64,000 nucleotides of DNA from JAVBKU01 sp031553875 (GTDB taxonomy: Bacteria > Bacteroidota > Bacteroidia > Bacteroidales > Rikenellaceae), in the NCBI GenBank assembly GCA_031553875.1, contig JAVBKU010000003.1, forward strand, positions 1-64,000, given 5' to 3'. A program made the translations under genes and the position numbers. Numbering within the stretch: position 1 is the stretch's first letter; each line of letters opens with the position of its first letter. Of this stretch, positions 52,767 through 60,092 are shown piece by piece. Below the pieces are notes generated by a model, which searched no databases, was not told the DNA's origin, and saw nothing but the letters and a program-made list of their open reading frames with translations.

Positions 52767-52774
52767 TACCTTTG
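52767..52774 (+). promoter_or_regulatory. -7 box of the AraC-type regulator gene
   Basis: TACCTTTG fits TAnnTTTG and lies 37 bases before the start at 52812. TTTG at 52739-52742 could be a -33 box, but its spacing of 24 is long. For the efflux operon on the minus strand only weak matches were seen. Confidence 0.45.
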
Positions 52775-52811
52775 CCGTATACAATTGTTTTATAGCCTAA
52801 AATGTAAAATT

Positions 52812-53714
52812 ATGGAAAGTGCAGAAGGCTTGTTCAGTATCACCATTCCCCAGCTCGCCGAGCGTTACAAGATAGGGCAGTGGCTCAACAACAATTTCAT
52901 CATCACCTCGCGTGCGCCGGAGTATATCGAGGCGTTGAGCTACCCCCTGCGCGTCGATGCCCTGCTGATCGGGATATGCCTCAAGGGGAGCATCAAGATC
53001 AGTACCAATCTCAAGGAGTGGGTGCTGACCGAGAATACCTGCATAATCAGCCTTCCGGAAAATGTGATCGGAGTGAAGGAGATAAGCCCCGACAACGAGG
53101 GAGTAATAATCGCCATATCGCTCGACTACCTGCGCAAGATCAACCTCGACCTGAAAACCATCCTGCCCTATTACGTATTGGTACGCAACTACCCGTGTAT
53201 CAAGCTCGAGGGGCATGAGACCGAGAGGCTCAACCAATTTTTCCAGCTTATCAGCCTGTGCCTCAAGGATGAAGACAGTAGCCGCAAGGAGGATATAATA
53301 CAGGGACTCTTCTCGGCTCTCGTGTTCAAGATATCCGAGAACCTCGATCGCACGGGCGCCTCTAATCGCGCGCTCAAGACCAAGAGCAAGGAATACTATT
53401 TTATGCGGTTTATGGAGTTGTTGCTAAAGGATTTCCGCGAGAATCGTAATGTGGGATACTATGCCGACAAGATGGCCGTGACACCCAAATACCTGTCGGC
53501 TCTGATAAAGGAGATCAGCGGCAGTTCGGCGGCGCAGTGGATCGATGAGTACACGATAATGGAGGCCTCGATGCTGTTGAAATTCTCCGACAAGAACATA
53601 CAGCAGGTGGCCGATAGCCTCAACTTCCCCAGCCAGTCGTTCTTCAGCAAGTACTTCAAGCACCACACCGGACTAACCCCCAGCGAATACAGGGAGAGTA
53701 GCAGGAAGGGGTAG
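52812..53714 (+). CDS. AraC-family transcription regulator
   Basis: A 300-residue protein. The N-terminal 190 residues form a cupin-like sensor domain with GICLKGSIKISTNLKEWVL. The C-terminal double helix-turn-helix starts near 215: VGYYADKMAVTPKYLSALIKEISG, then IQQVADSLNFPSQSFFSKYFKHHTGLTPSEYRES. Divergent placement from the RND operon suggests that it controls the pump. The ATG at 52812 was chosen since an ORF extension to 52740 would read through its own promoter box. Confidence 0.9.
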   Translation: MESAEGLFSITIPQLAERYKIGQWLNNNFIITSRAPEYIEALSYPLRVDALLIGICLKGSIKISTNLKEWVLTENTCIISLPENVIGVKEISPDNEGVIIAISLDYLRKINLDLKTILPYYVLVRNYPCIKLEGHETERLNQFFQLISLCLKDEDSSRKEDIIQGLFSALVFKISENLDRTGASNRALKTKSKEYYFMRFMELLLKDFRENRNVGYYADKMAVTPKYLSALIKEISGSSAAQWIDEYTIMEASMLLKFSDKNIQQVADSLNFPSQSFFSKYFKHHTGLTPSEYRESSRKG

Positions 53715-53725
53715 AAGGATTTTTA

Positions 53726-54039
53726 AAGCGTCGAAGACGCTTATACTCCCCGCATCAGAAAACACTAACGAGGCGCAAGTGTAGAAAAATCTTTCCGTAA
53801 TAAAAGATTTTCGCACCTTTTGAGCGCACAAAAGGTGCTGACCAAAATGCGCCCCTCCGATGAAAATTTCCTGAATATACGCTTGTAAATCCTAAAACGC
53901 GTAACTCCTCCTTTTAGCGGGAGGCTTTAGACTCCCGCTAACGAGCGTCAGACATCACGCGTTTTTATACGGATTTGACTCACGCTACTATTCCGGGCGG
54001 AAATTTCCAGAGTCGGGTGTCGTAGACGCTTGCGCGTCT
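53726..54039 (-). repeat. Family B structured repeat, copy 3, with an extra partial piece
   Basis: The full copy is reversed at 53813-54039. Pairs: GCACCTTTTG/CAAAAGGTGC 53813-53838; GAAAATTT 53862-53869 with AAATTTCC 54001-54008; AAAACGCGT 53894-53902 with ACGCGTTTT 53957-53965; TTAGCGGGAG 53914-53923 with CTCCCGCTAA 53932-53941; AGACGC/GCGTCT 54024-54039. At 53727-53760 a second AGCGTC/GACGCT hairpin with CCCCGCATC in plus orientation repeats the 5' end of copy 1. This fills the 435-bp gap between convergent araC-type and hxlR-type genes. Confidence 0.83.
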
Positions 54040-54149
54040 TATGATTTTGAGGGAGTTAATACCCGCAATTGGCGGAGAGGGTAAGCGCCTCGGCGTTTTA
54101 AAGATAATATGTTCCGTAAAATTTATATTTTTTGCGCAGACCGCTTCTA

Positions 54150-54512
54150 TTAATTCACCGTAGACATACAACAACCGCCGTCCCTCTTTTTTAAACACTC
54201 GTCCTGATGCTCTAACGCCCAGTCGACAAGCGCCCTGACGTGGGGGATCAGCGTCAATCCAAGTTCCGTGAGCCGGTATTCCACCCGTGGCGGAATCTCG
54301 GGGTAAACTTCGCGCGAAATAAGACGGTCGGCTTCGAGAGTACGGAGCGTCACGGTCAGCATCTTCTGCGACACGTCGGGTATCTCCCTGGCCAGTTCGC
54401 TGAAACGCATTACCTCTCTTTCGTCGAGCGACAGCAGTACCAGTATCGACCATTTATCCCCGAAACGGGACATGATATCGCGCACCGGGCAAAAAGTTTC
54501 AATTTTTTTCAT
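54150..54512 (-). CDS. HxlR-family transcription regulator
   Basis: A 120-residue winged-helix DNA-binding protein. CPVRDIMSRFGDKWSILVLLSL is the HxlR signature, and FSELAREIPDVSQKMLTVTLRTLEADRLISREVYPEIPPRVEYRLTELG covers the recognition helix and wing. Cys8 fits the redox- or electrophile-sensing Cys of many members, and the tail adds CC. AGGAGG precedes its start. It is divergent from a small cupin gene, the probable target. Confidence 0.93.
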   Translation of the reverse strand: MKKIETFCPVRDIMSRFGDKWSILVLLSLDEREVMRFSELAREIPDVSQKMLTVTLRTLEADRLISREVYPEIPPRVEYRLTELGLTLIPHVRALVDWALEHQDECLKKRDGGCCMSTVN

Positions 54513-54545
54513 CGTGATACCTCCTGATATTCAGTAATAGTTACC

Positions 54546-54568
54546 CGTAGGTTAGTATGTTACACGGG
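54546..54568. promoter_or_regulatory. Possible HxlR operator
   Basis: CCCGT-n13/14-ACGGG forms an interrupted dyad in the 144-bp divergent gap between the regulator and the cupin gene. This is a by-eye match only. Confidence 0.3.
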
Positions 54569-54577
54569 CGTGCCTTA

Positions 54578-54608
54578 TTGTTTTATATGTACTCTCTTTT
54601 TAGCTTTG
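54578..54608 (+). promoter_or_regulatory. Promoter of the cupin gene
   Basis: A -33 TTG (54578-54580) and a -7 TAGCTTTG (54601-54608) have a 20-base spacer. The leader is about 42 bases. Confidence 0.6.
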
Positions 54609-54656
54609 CCTTTACAAAAGTAACTGACTTTATTTTAAACACCAAAAATTACGACT

Positions 54657-55106
54657 ATGAAAAAGGTAGAGAAAATTTCGGAAGGAGCTAATTACGCAGC
54701 TGTCAATGTGGGCAAGTGGAGCGATCTGGGCGAGCATACGCTGGTCCTTGCTCCGGGAGTGGAGATGCAGGGAAAGGTATTTGTGGGTGAGGCATTAGAG
54801 AATACAGGTACTGAGGTGTCGTTCGAGACTATGCCCGTGGGTAAGGGAGTACCATTCCTCCACACTCACAAGAGCAACGAGGAGCTGTATATTGTGGTAA
54901 GGGGCAGCGGCGAGTATCAAGTCGACGGTGTGATATTCCCGGTTGCGGAGGGCAGTGTGGTGCGTGTGTCGCCTAAGGGCAGACGCTCATGGAGGAATAC
55001 CGGAGTTGAGCCTATGGTTATGATCTGCGTGCAGAGTAAAGCAGGTGCACTCAAGGATCTTGGTGTTGTCGACGGCGAGATCGTCGACGGCGGGGTGAAG
55101 TGGTAG
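54657..55106 (+). CDS. Small cupin-domain protein
   Basis: A 149-residue single cupin. VPFLHTHKSNEELYIVVRGSG is cupin motif 1 with metal-ligand His-x-His and Glu, and GSVVRVSPKGRRSWRNTG fits motif 2 with Arg in place of the usual His. It could bind a small ligand or metal. It is divergent from the HxlR-type regulator, so it is probably induced by the signal that the regulator senses. A hairpin (TTACGGCCAC/GTGGCCGTAA, 55134-55162) follows. Confidence 0.85.
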   Translation: MKKVEKISEGANYAAVNVGKWSDLGEHTLVLAPGVEMQGKVFVGEALENTGTEVSFETMPVGKGVPFLHTHKSNEELYIVVRGSGEYQVDGVIFPVAEGSVVRVSPKGRRSWRNTGVEPMVMICVQSKAGALKDLGVVDGEIVDGGVKW

Positions 55107-55133
55107 TCATGACTTAGCTTGTTGCCCGGTCCG

Positions 55134-55162
55134 TTACGGCCACCCCAACGGAGTGGCCGTAA
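55134..55162 (+). terminator. Hairpin after the cupin gene
   Basis: TTACGGCCAC and GTGGCCGTAA pair over 10 bp around CCCAACGGA. The following T content is weak (TCATTATC), so termination efficiency is uncertain. Confidence 0.6.
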
Positions 55163-55264
55163 TCATTATCTGGGTGTTGATCTTTTCTTTGGCTTATTTT
55201 TTGCAAAACCATTTATTCATATCAGTATTTGCATACAACAAGTTTAACCAAAGCAAATAGAATT

Positions 55265-57244
55265 ATGAAAAAATTACTTCTTATTATTGCTGCCGGTGCG
55301 TTCGCGGTATCGTGCGGGCAGAAACAGCAGGCCGCCGTGGGCGAGCAGCCCAAGGAGGCTACGCAAGCCACCGTCGTGGCCAACGACAATGTGCTCCTGG
55401 AGCTCAATTTCGACAATAAGCAGGACTTTGACGATGCCCGTCGCGGCTTTATCGCCACTTTCCCCAATCTCGACATCAAGGATGCCTCGGGCAAACGTTC
55501 CGTGTGGAACATGACTGATTACGCTTTCCTTAATAAGGAGGCAGCTCCCTCCACAGTCAATCCCAGCCTGTGGCGCCAGGCGCGAATCAACATGGAGAAC
55601 GGCCTGTTCAAAGTGACCGACAGGATCTACCAGATCCGCGGCTTCGATCTCTCCAACATGACCATAATCGAGGGTAATACAGGTCTTATAGTCATCGACC
55701 CGCTCGTGTCGGCCGAAACCGCCAAGGCGGGCCTTGAGCTCTACTACCAGAACTTCCCCAAGAAACCGGTTAAAAACGTGATACACACCCACTCGCACGT
55801 CGACCATTACGGTGGTGTGCTGGGGGTTATCGACGAAGCCGACGTGCGCAGCGGCAAAGTGAAGGTGATCGCTCCGCAGGGTTTCCTCGAAGCGGCTATC
55901 AGCGAGAATGTGTATGCCGGTACGGCTATGGGCCGCAGGGCGTTGTACCATACGGGAGCCATCCTGCCCAAGGGTGAGAAGGGACAGGTAGACGACGGTC
56001 TGGGTAAGACGGCGTCCACAGGTACTACATCCATTGTGGAGCCTAACGTCATAATCACTCACACCGGCCAGAAACTCAACGTCGACGGTATCCAGATCGA
56101 GTTCCTGATGGCCCCGAATACCGAGGCACCAGCTGAAATGCTTTTCTACTTCCCGCAGATGAAGGCTCTGTGTGCGGCCGAGGACTGCACTCATAACCTC
56201 CACAACCTCTACACCCTGCGTGGCGCAGAGGTACGCGACGCCAAGGCGTGGTGGCATACCTTGGACAAGGTAATAGATATATGGGGTGCCGACGTGCAGG
56301 TGATGTTCGCCCAGCACCACTGGCCTACATGGGACAATGCCCGCGTGGTGGAGATGCTCGCTTCGCAGAGGGATATGTACAAATTCCTCCACGACCGTAC
56401 GCTCAACCTGATAAACAAGGGATATACTATGCTCGAAGTGGGTGAGATGGTAAAGCTCCCGGATGCCATAGGCAAGAAGTTCTATAACCGCGGCTATTAC
56501 GGCTCGGTGAACCACGATGCCAAGGCCATATATCAGAAATATATCGGTTTCTATAGCGGTAATCCCTCCGATCTATACCAGCTTGTTCCCGAGGAAGCGG
56601 CTAAGAAGTTCGTGGAATATATGGGTGGCGCCGACGCCGTGATACGCAAGGCCCGCAAGGACTTCGAGAACGGTGAATACCGCTGGGTGGCACAGGTGAT
56701 GAACCAGGTGGTCTTTGCCGATCCCTCTAACCAGGCTGCCAAGAATCTTACAGCCGATGCCCTCGAGCAGTTAGGCTACCAGACCGAGAACGGTACATGG
56801 CGTAACAACTTCCTGCAGGGGGCGATGGAACTGCGCAATGGCCTGGCCAAGATACCGTTCGTAGGTATAGCCAGTCCGGGTACGGTACAGGCTATGACTC
56901 CTGGGATGATCTTCGACTATATGGGTATCCGCCTCGACGTGGATAAGGCCGCGGGTAAGAAGATGACGTTCAACTACATCATCAAGGACACAGGCGACAA
57001 GTATGCCGTAACGCTCGAAAATTCCGTGCTCATTTACTCCAAGGGCCGCCAGATAGACAAGCCTGACGCCACTATCACCGTGGCTACCAAGGCTCCGTTC
57101 AACTCCGTGATCGCGGGCTATGTGACCCTCGACGACCAGGTGAAGGCCGGCAGTATCAAGATATCGGGCGACCAGGCCAAGTTCAACGAACTGCTGTCGC
57201 TGTTGGACAACTTCGAAATGATGTTCAATATCGTGACCCCGTAA
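55265..57244 (+). CDS. Alkylsulfatase-like metallo-beta-lactamase-fold lipoprotein
   Basis: A 659-residue protein with a lipoprotein signal (MKKLLLIIAAGAFAVSCGQ). The metallo-beta-lactamase domain holds THSHVDHYGG (H-x-H-x-D-H) and further metal ligands near AAEDCTHNLHNLY and FAQHHWPTWDN. A central dimerisation domain and a C-terminal SCP2-like domain (about 535-655) follow, the layout of SdsA1/BDS1-type alkyl sulfatases. Those hydrolyse primary alkyl sulfates such as SDS; a gut relative might act on sulfated lipids. A terminator follows at 57307. Confidence 0.88.
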   Translation: MKKLLLIIAAGAFAVSCGQKQQAAVGEQPKEATQATVVANDNVLLELNFDNKQDFDDARRGFIATFPNLDIKDASGKRSVWNMTDYAFLNKEAAPSTVNPSLWRQARINMENGLFKVTDRIYQIRGFDLSNMTIIEGNTGLIVIDPLVSAETAKAGLELYYQNFPKKPVKNVIHTHSHVDHYGGVLGVIDEADVRSGKVKVIAPQGFLEAAISENVYAGTAMGRRALYHTGAILPKGEKGQVDDGLGKTASTGTTSIVEPNVIITHTGQKLNVDGIQIEFLMAPNTEAPAEMLFYFPQMKALCAAEDCTHNLHNLYTLRGAEVRDAKAWWHTLDKVIDIWGADVQVMFAQHHWPTWDNARVVEMLASQRDMYKFLHDRTLNLINKGYTMLEVGEMVKLPDAIGKKFYNRGYYGSVNHDAKAIYQKYIGFYSGNPSDLYQLVPEEAAKKFVEYMGGADAVIRKARKDFENGEYRWVAQVMNQVVFADPSNQAAKNLTADALEQLGYQTENGTWRNNFLQGAMELRNGLAKIPFVGIASPGTVQAMTPGMIFDYMGIRLDVDKAAGKKMTFNYIIKDTGDKYAVTLENSVLIYSKGRQIDKPDATITVATKAPFNSVIAGYVTLDDQVKAGSIKISGDQAKFNELLSLLDNFEMMFNIVTP

Positions 57245-57306
57245 CGTGGTCCGGGCAGGGTGTGCCGTACTGTAAACCGTCCGCCATTTCCCGTAGTTAA
57301 ATCCAG

Positions 57307-57342
57307 GTCCGGCCATCCGTGAGGGTGGCTGGACTTCGTTTT
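57307..57342 (+). terminator. Terminator after the alkylsulfatase-like gene
   Basis: GTCCGGCCATCC pairs with GGGTGGCTGGAC around GTGA, then TTCGTTTT. Confidence 0.75.
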
Positions 57343-57355
57343 GATACGCAGATAG

Positions 57356-57385
57356 TTGCAGAAACCATTTTTTCCGTTAAATTTG
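57356..57385 (+). promoter_or_regulatory. Promoter of the AGCS symporter gene
   Basis: A -33 TTG (57356-57358) and a -7 TAAATTTG (57378-57385) are 19 bases apart, about 46 bases before the start at 57431. Confidence 0.6.
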
Positions 57386-57430
57386 TTATCCTGTATGATC
57401 TGCTAAATCCCTGATCCCCTTTGACTTCAT

Positions 57431-58762
57431 ATGACAGAATTCGTCTCCTCGCTTCTCGATAGTATCAATTCCGTCCTCTGGGGATGGTTTATGATAATCG
57501 TGCTACTCGGCACTCACCTCTACTTTACCGTACGTACGGGATTCATCCAACGCTATATAGGTAAGGGTATCCGTCTTACGTTTCGCAAGAGTGATAAAAA
57601 TAATCCGGGCGACGTGTCGCACTTTAGTTCTTTGATGATAGCCCTTGCCGCTACGATAGGTGTGGGAAACATAGTGGGTGTGGCCACGGCCGTGGTGCTG
57701 GGTGGCGCGGGGGCAGTGTTCTGGTGTTGGGTGACGGGTGTGTTCGGCATCGCGACCAAGTACGCTGAGGCTGTGCTGGCCGTTAAATACCGTAGTACGA
57801 CCAAGCGAGGTACATACCTCGGCGGCCCCATGTACGCTCTTGAGAAGGGGGTGAAGGCAAAGTGGCTGGCAGTGGTATTCTGCGTATTCACCGTACTCGC
57901 CTCGTTCGGTATCGGCAATATGGTCCAAGCCAATACGCTTTCCGGCGTGCTCGACTACTCGCTGGGCGTGCCGGTGTGGATCTCGGGTCTTGTGGCCGCT
58001 ACGCTTGTTGCCGTGGTGGTGCTGGGCGGGATACAATCCATAGCCGCCGTGTGCCGCCGTCTCGTGCCGCTTATGGCCGTGCTATATATAATCTGCTGTA
58101 TAACGCTATTGGTAATAAACAGGGAATATCTGTGGACGTCCCTGAGTCTTATCATGGAGAGCGCCTTCTCGGCTAAGGCCGTAGGCGGCGGCCTCGTGGG
58201 CGGTGGCCTTATGATGGCGGCCAGGTACGGGATCGCCCGCGGGTTGTTCTCCAACGAGTCGGGTATGGGATCGGCGCCCATAGCGGCCGCCGCCGCCAAG
58301 ACCGCCGATGCCGCCGAGCAGGGCCTGGTATCTATGACCGGCACATTCTGGGATACCGTGGTGGTGTGCGCCCTCACTGGCCTTGTGGTGGTCAGCGGCA
58401 TGGTGCGCGACCCCGCGGCATATATTGGGATCGACGGCGTGCAGGTGACCTACGAGGCATTTAAAAACATACCCTTCGGTCATTACCTGCTGATGGCCAG
58501 TCTTATATGTTTCATATTCTCCACCCTGCTGGGATGGTCGTACTACGGCGAACGTTGCCTCGAGTACCTCACCGGCGGCCGGGGGATGATATACTACCGC
58601 CTTGTGTGGGTTATAGTGGTATATATAGGTGCGACTACCACGCTAAATATAGTGTGGAGCTTCTCGGATATGGCCAACGCCCTGATGGTACTGCCCAATG
58701 TGGTGTCGCTGTTTGTCCTCGCCAAGGTGATAAGGGCCGAAACCAGGTCTTATCTGGAGTAG
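57431..58762 (+). CDS. Alanine or glycine:cation symporter (AGCS family)
   Basis: A 443-residue protein with about 11 membrane helices. The AGCS signature is VGVGNIVGVATAVVLGGAGAVFWCW near residue 75, with GLFSNESGMGSAPIAAAAAKT near 275 as the second hallmark. Such carriers import alanine, glycine or glutamine with Na+ or H+. The substrate is not decided by sequence. It has its own promoter. Confidence 0.92.
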   Translation: MTEFVSSLLDSINSVLWGWFMIIVLLGTHLYFTVRTGFIQRYIGKGIRLTFRKSDKNNPGDVSHFSSLMIALAATIGVGNIVGVATAVVLGGAGAVFWCWVTGVFGIATKYAEAVLAVKYRSTTKRGTYLGGPMYALEKGVKAKWLAVVFCVFTVLASFGIGNMVQANTLSGVLDYSLGVPVWISGLVAATLVAVVVLGGIQSIAAVCRRLVPLMAVLYIICCITLLVINREYLWTSLSLIMESAFSAKAVGGGLVGGGLMMAARYGIARGLFSNESGMGSAPIAAAAAKTADAAEQGLVSMTGTFWDTVVVCALTGLVVVSGMVRDPAAYIGIDGVQVTYEAFKNIPFGHYLLMASLICFIFSTLLGWSYYGERCLEYLTGGRGMIYYRLVWVIVVYIGATTTLNIVWSFSDMANALMVLPNVVSLFVLAKVIRAETRSYLE

Positions 58763-58805
58763 TATCCGCAGAGCCGCAAAAACGTATGAACCTATATCTG
58801 AAAAA

Positions 58806-58837
58806 TTTGCCCGCCGCCGTATAAATCCGTACTTTTG
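58806..58837 (+). promoter_or_regulatory. Promoter of the FUSC-type gene
   Basis: A -33 TTTG (58806-58809) and a -7 TACTTTTG (58830-58837) are 20 bases apart. The leader is about 46 bases. Confidence 0.65.
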
Positions 58838-58889
58838 TCCGCTGAATAAGCGAGAGCCCATATGGGCTGAAGGATACGAAGGGAAACGG

Positions 58890-59933
58890 ATGACAGTACG
58901 ACAATTTTTTCGGCAGTTTTTAGATAACGAATATTTTCTTTCACGGTATAAAAATGCCTTCTTTTCGGCGATCGTGGTGGCTGTATGCCTGGTCGTGGCC
59001 CATGTGTATGATATGGGGCTCGCTGCGGGGGCATTCATCATCGGCGCCCAGAGTGTCACGGGTATCAACCGCCAGGGCCCTTTCCGCATAAGGCTTTCCA
59101 TCGCCGCCAAAACTGCGGTCATCCTCTCGTTCTCCGCCCTGTTGGGGAGCGTTACTGGGCGGTTGCCGTTGGTGCCGCAAATCATTTCCGGCGTAGTGTT
59201 GGCATTCAGCTTCGGGTGGTGGCGACAACTGTTTCCGCTCAACTGGCCCGACATCACCATTCCCGCTGCGGTACTGTTTTTTATGAGTTACGCCGACCCG
59301 ACTGTTGAGATCACGGCTACGGGGGCGGCTTTCGGCCTGGCGTGCGAATTTATTCTCGGCGGGATCATTTATCTCAAGCGTTACGCGCTGGGGGTGTTGT
59401 TGCTGCCCGATAAACAGGAGGTTTTCCCTAACCATTCCGATGAGAAGGAAGAGACTCTGCTCGGCCTCAAGAGATACCTGTTCCTTTACAGCGCCGAGCT
59501 GAGCGTCCTGTTGGCTATAGGGTTGGTTTTTATCCGTTACAGCGGTTTCGCGCATGCCTACTGGTTGCCTCTGACCATGATAATTGTACTGAAAGTAGGC
59601 CGACACGGTACATACCGGCGTGTAGTCGAGCGTACGTTGGGGACCCTGGCAGGTTGTGTGCTGGCCGGAGTGCTGCTCTATTGCCATATCAACGAGTGGG
59701 TCGACTCGGCCGTGATGGTGGCCTGTATCTTCGCCTGGCTCTGTTTCTTGCGTTACCAATATGCCGTGGGCACCATATTTATCACCACCTTCGTGTTGCT
59801 GCTTTTGAGCGACAATACGTCTCCGTTCTCATTCGACCTGGTGGCCGAACGCGTGGCCTTCACCGTCGTCGCAGGGGTATTGACCCTCGTCTCCTCGCGC
59901 TTCTTCCTGCCCAAGGGAAGACGTAAATGGTAG
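58890..59933 (+). CDS. FUSC-family membrane protein
   Basis: A 347-residue protein with two bundles of four to five membrane helices (about 20-145 and 205-335) joined by a charged loop (PDKQEVFPNHSDEKEETLLGLKRY). The second bundle begins with YWLPLTMIIVLKVGRHGTYRRVVERTLGTLAGC, the Fusaric-acid-resistance (FUSC_2) core. FUSC proteins often export aromatic acids. No efflux partners are adjacent, and the role here is uncertain. The next hairpin terminates it. Confidence 0.82.
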   Translation: MTVRQFFRQFLDNEYFLSRYKNAFFSAIVVAVCLVVAHVYDMGLAAGAFIIGAQSVTGINRQGPFRIRLSIAAKTAVILSFSALLGSVTGRLPLVPQIISGVVLAFSFGWWRQLFPLNWPDITIPAAVLFFMSYADPTVEITATGAAFGLACEFILGGIIYLKRYALGVLLLPDKQEVFPNHSDEKEETLLGLKRYLFLYSAELSVLLAIGLVFIRYSGFAHAYWLPLTMIIVLKVGRHGTYRRVVERTLGTLAGCVLAGVLLYCHINEWVDSAVMVACIFAWLCFLRYQYAVGTIFITTFVLLLLSDNTSPFSFDLVAERVAFTVVAGVLTLVSSRFFLPKGRRKW

Positions 59934-59966
59934 TGCAGAGAGAGAAAGTTCTATCAACATAAAAAC

Positions 59967-60000
59967 AAAAATCCCCGGAGAATCTCTCCGGGGATTTTTA
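59967..60000 (+). terminator. Terminator after the FUSC-type gene
   Basis: AAAAATCCCCGGAGA and TCTCCGGGGATTTTT form a perfect 15-bp stem. The tRNA-Arg fragment begins three bases beyond. Confidence 0.9.
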
Positions 60001-60002
60001 GT

Positions 60003-60043
60003 TGTTCTGCCAGGACTCAAACCTGGATTTGAAATTTAGAAAA
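60003..60043 (-). pseudogene. 3' fragment of a tRNA-Arg (TCT-type), possible att site
   Basis: The minus strand reads an anticodon loop TTTCTAA, a 3' stem arm ATTTC, CAAAT, a T-arm CCAGG-TTTGAGT-CCTGG and an acceptor 3' strand GCAGAAC + A. It aligns with the 3' part of the intact tRNA-Arg(CCT) at 62261, but T-arm and acceptor bases differ while still pairing, so the parent was another tRNA-Arg. The 5' half is absent, and the universal TTC of the T-loop is TTT. Such 3' pieces are what integrases leave at attachment sites. Confidence 0.7.
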
Positions 60044-60092
60044 CGCTGTTAGTATTAGAAGCTACTTAACTGATATTGTACCAGTTAATTAT

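Noticed and set aside
60003..60043. Functional tRNA at this position
   Set aside because: The 5' acceptor, D-arm and 5' anticodon stem are absent and the T-loop is altered, so it is only a fragment.
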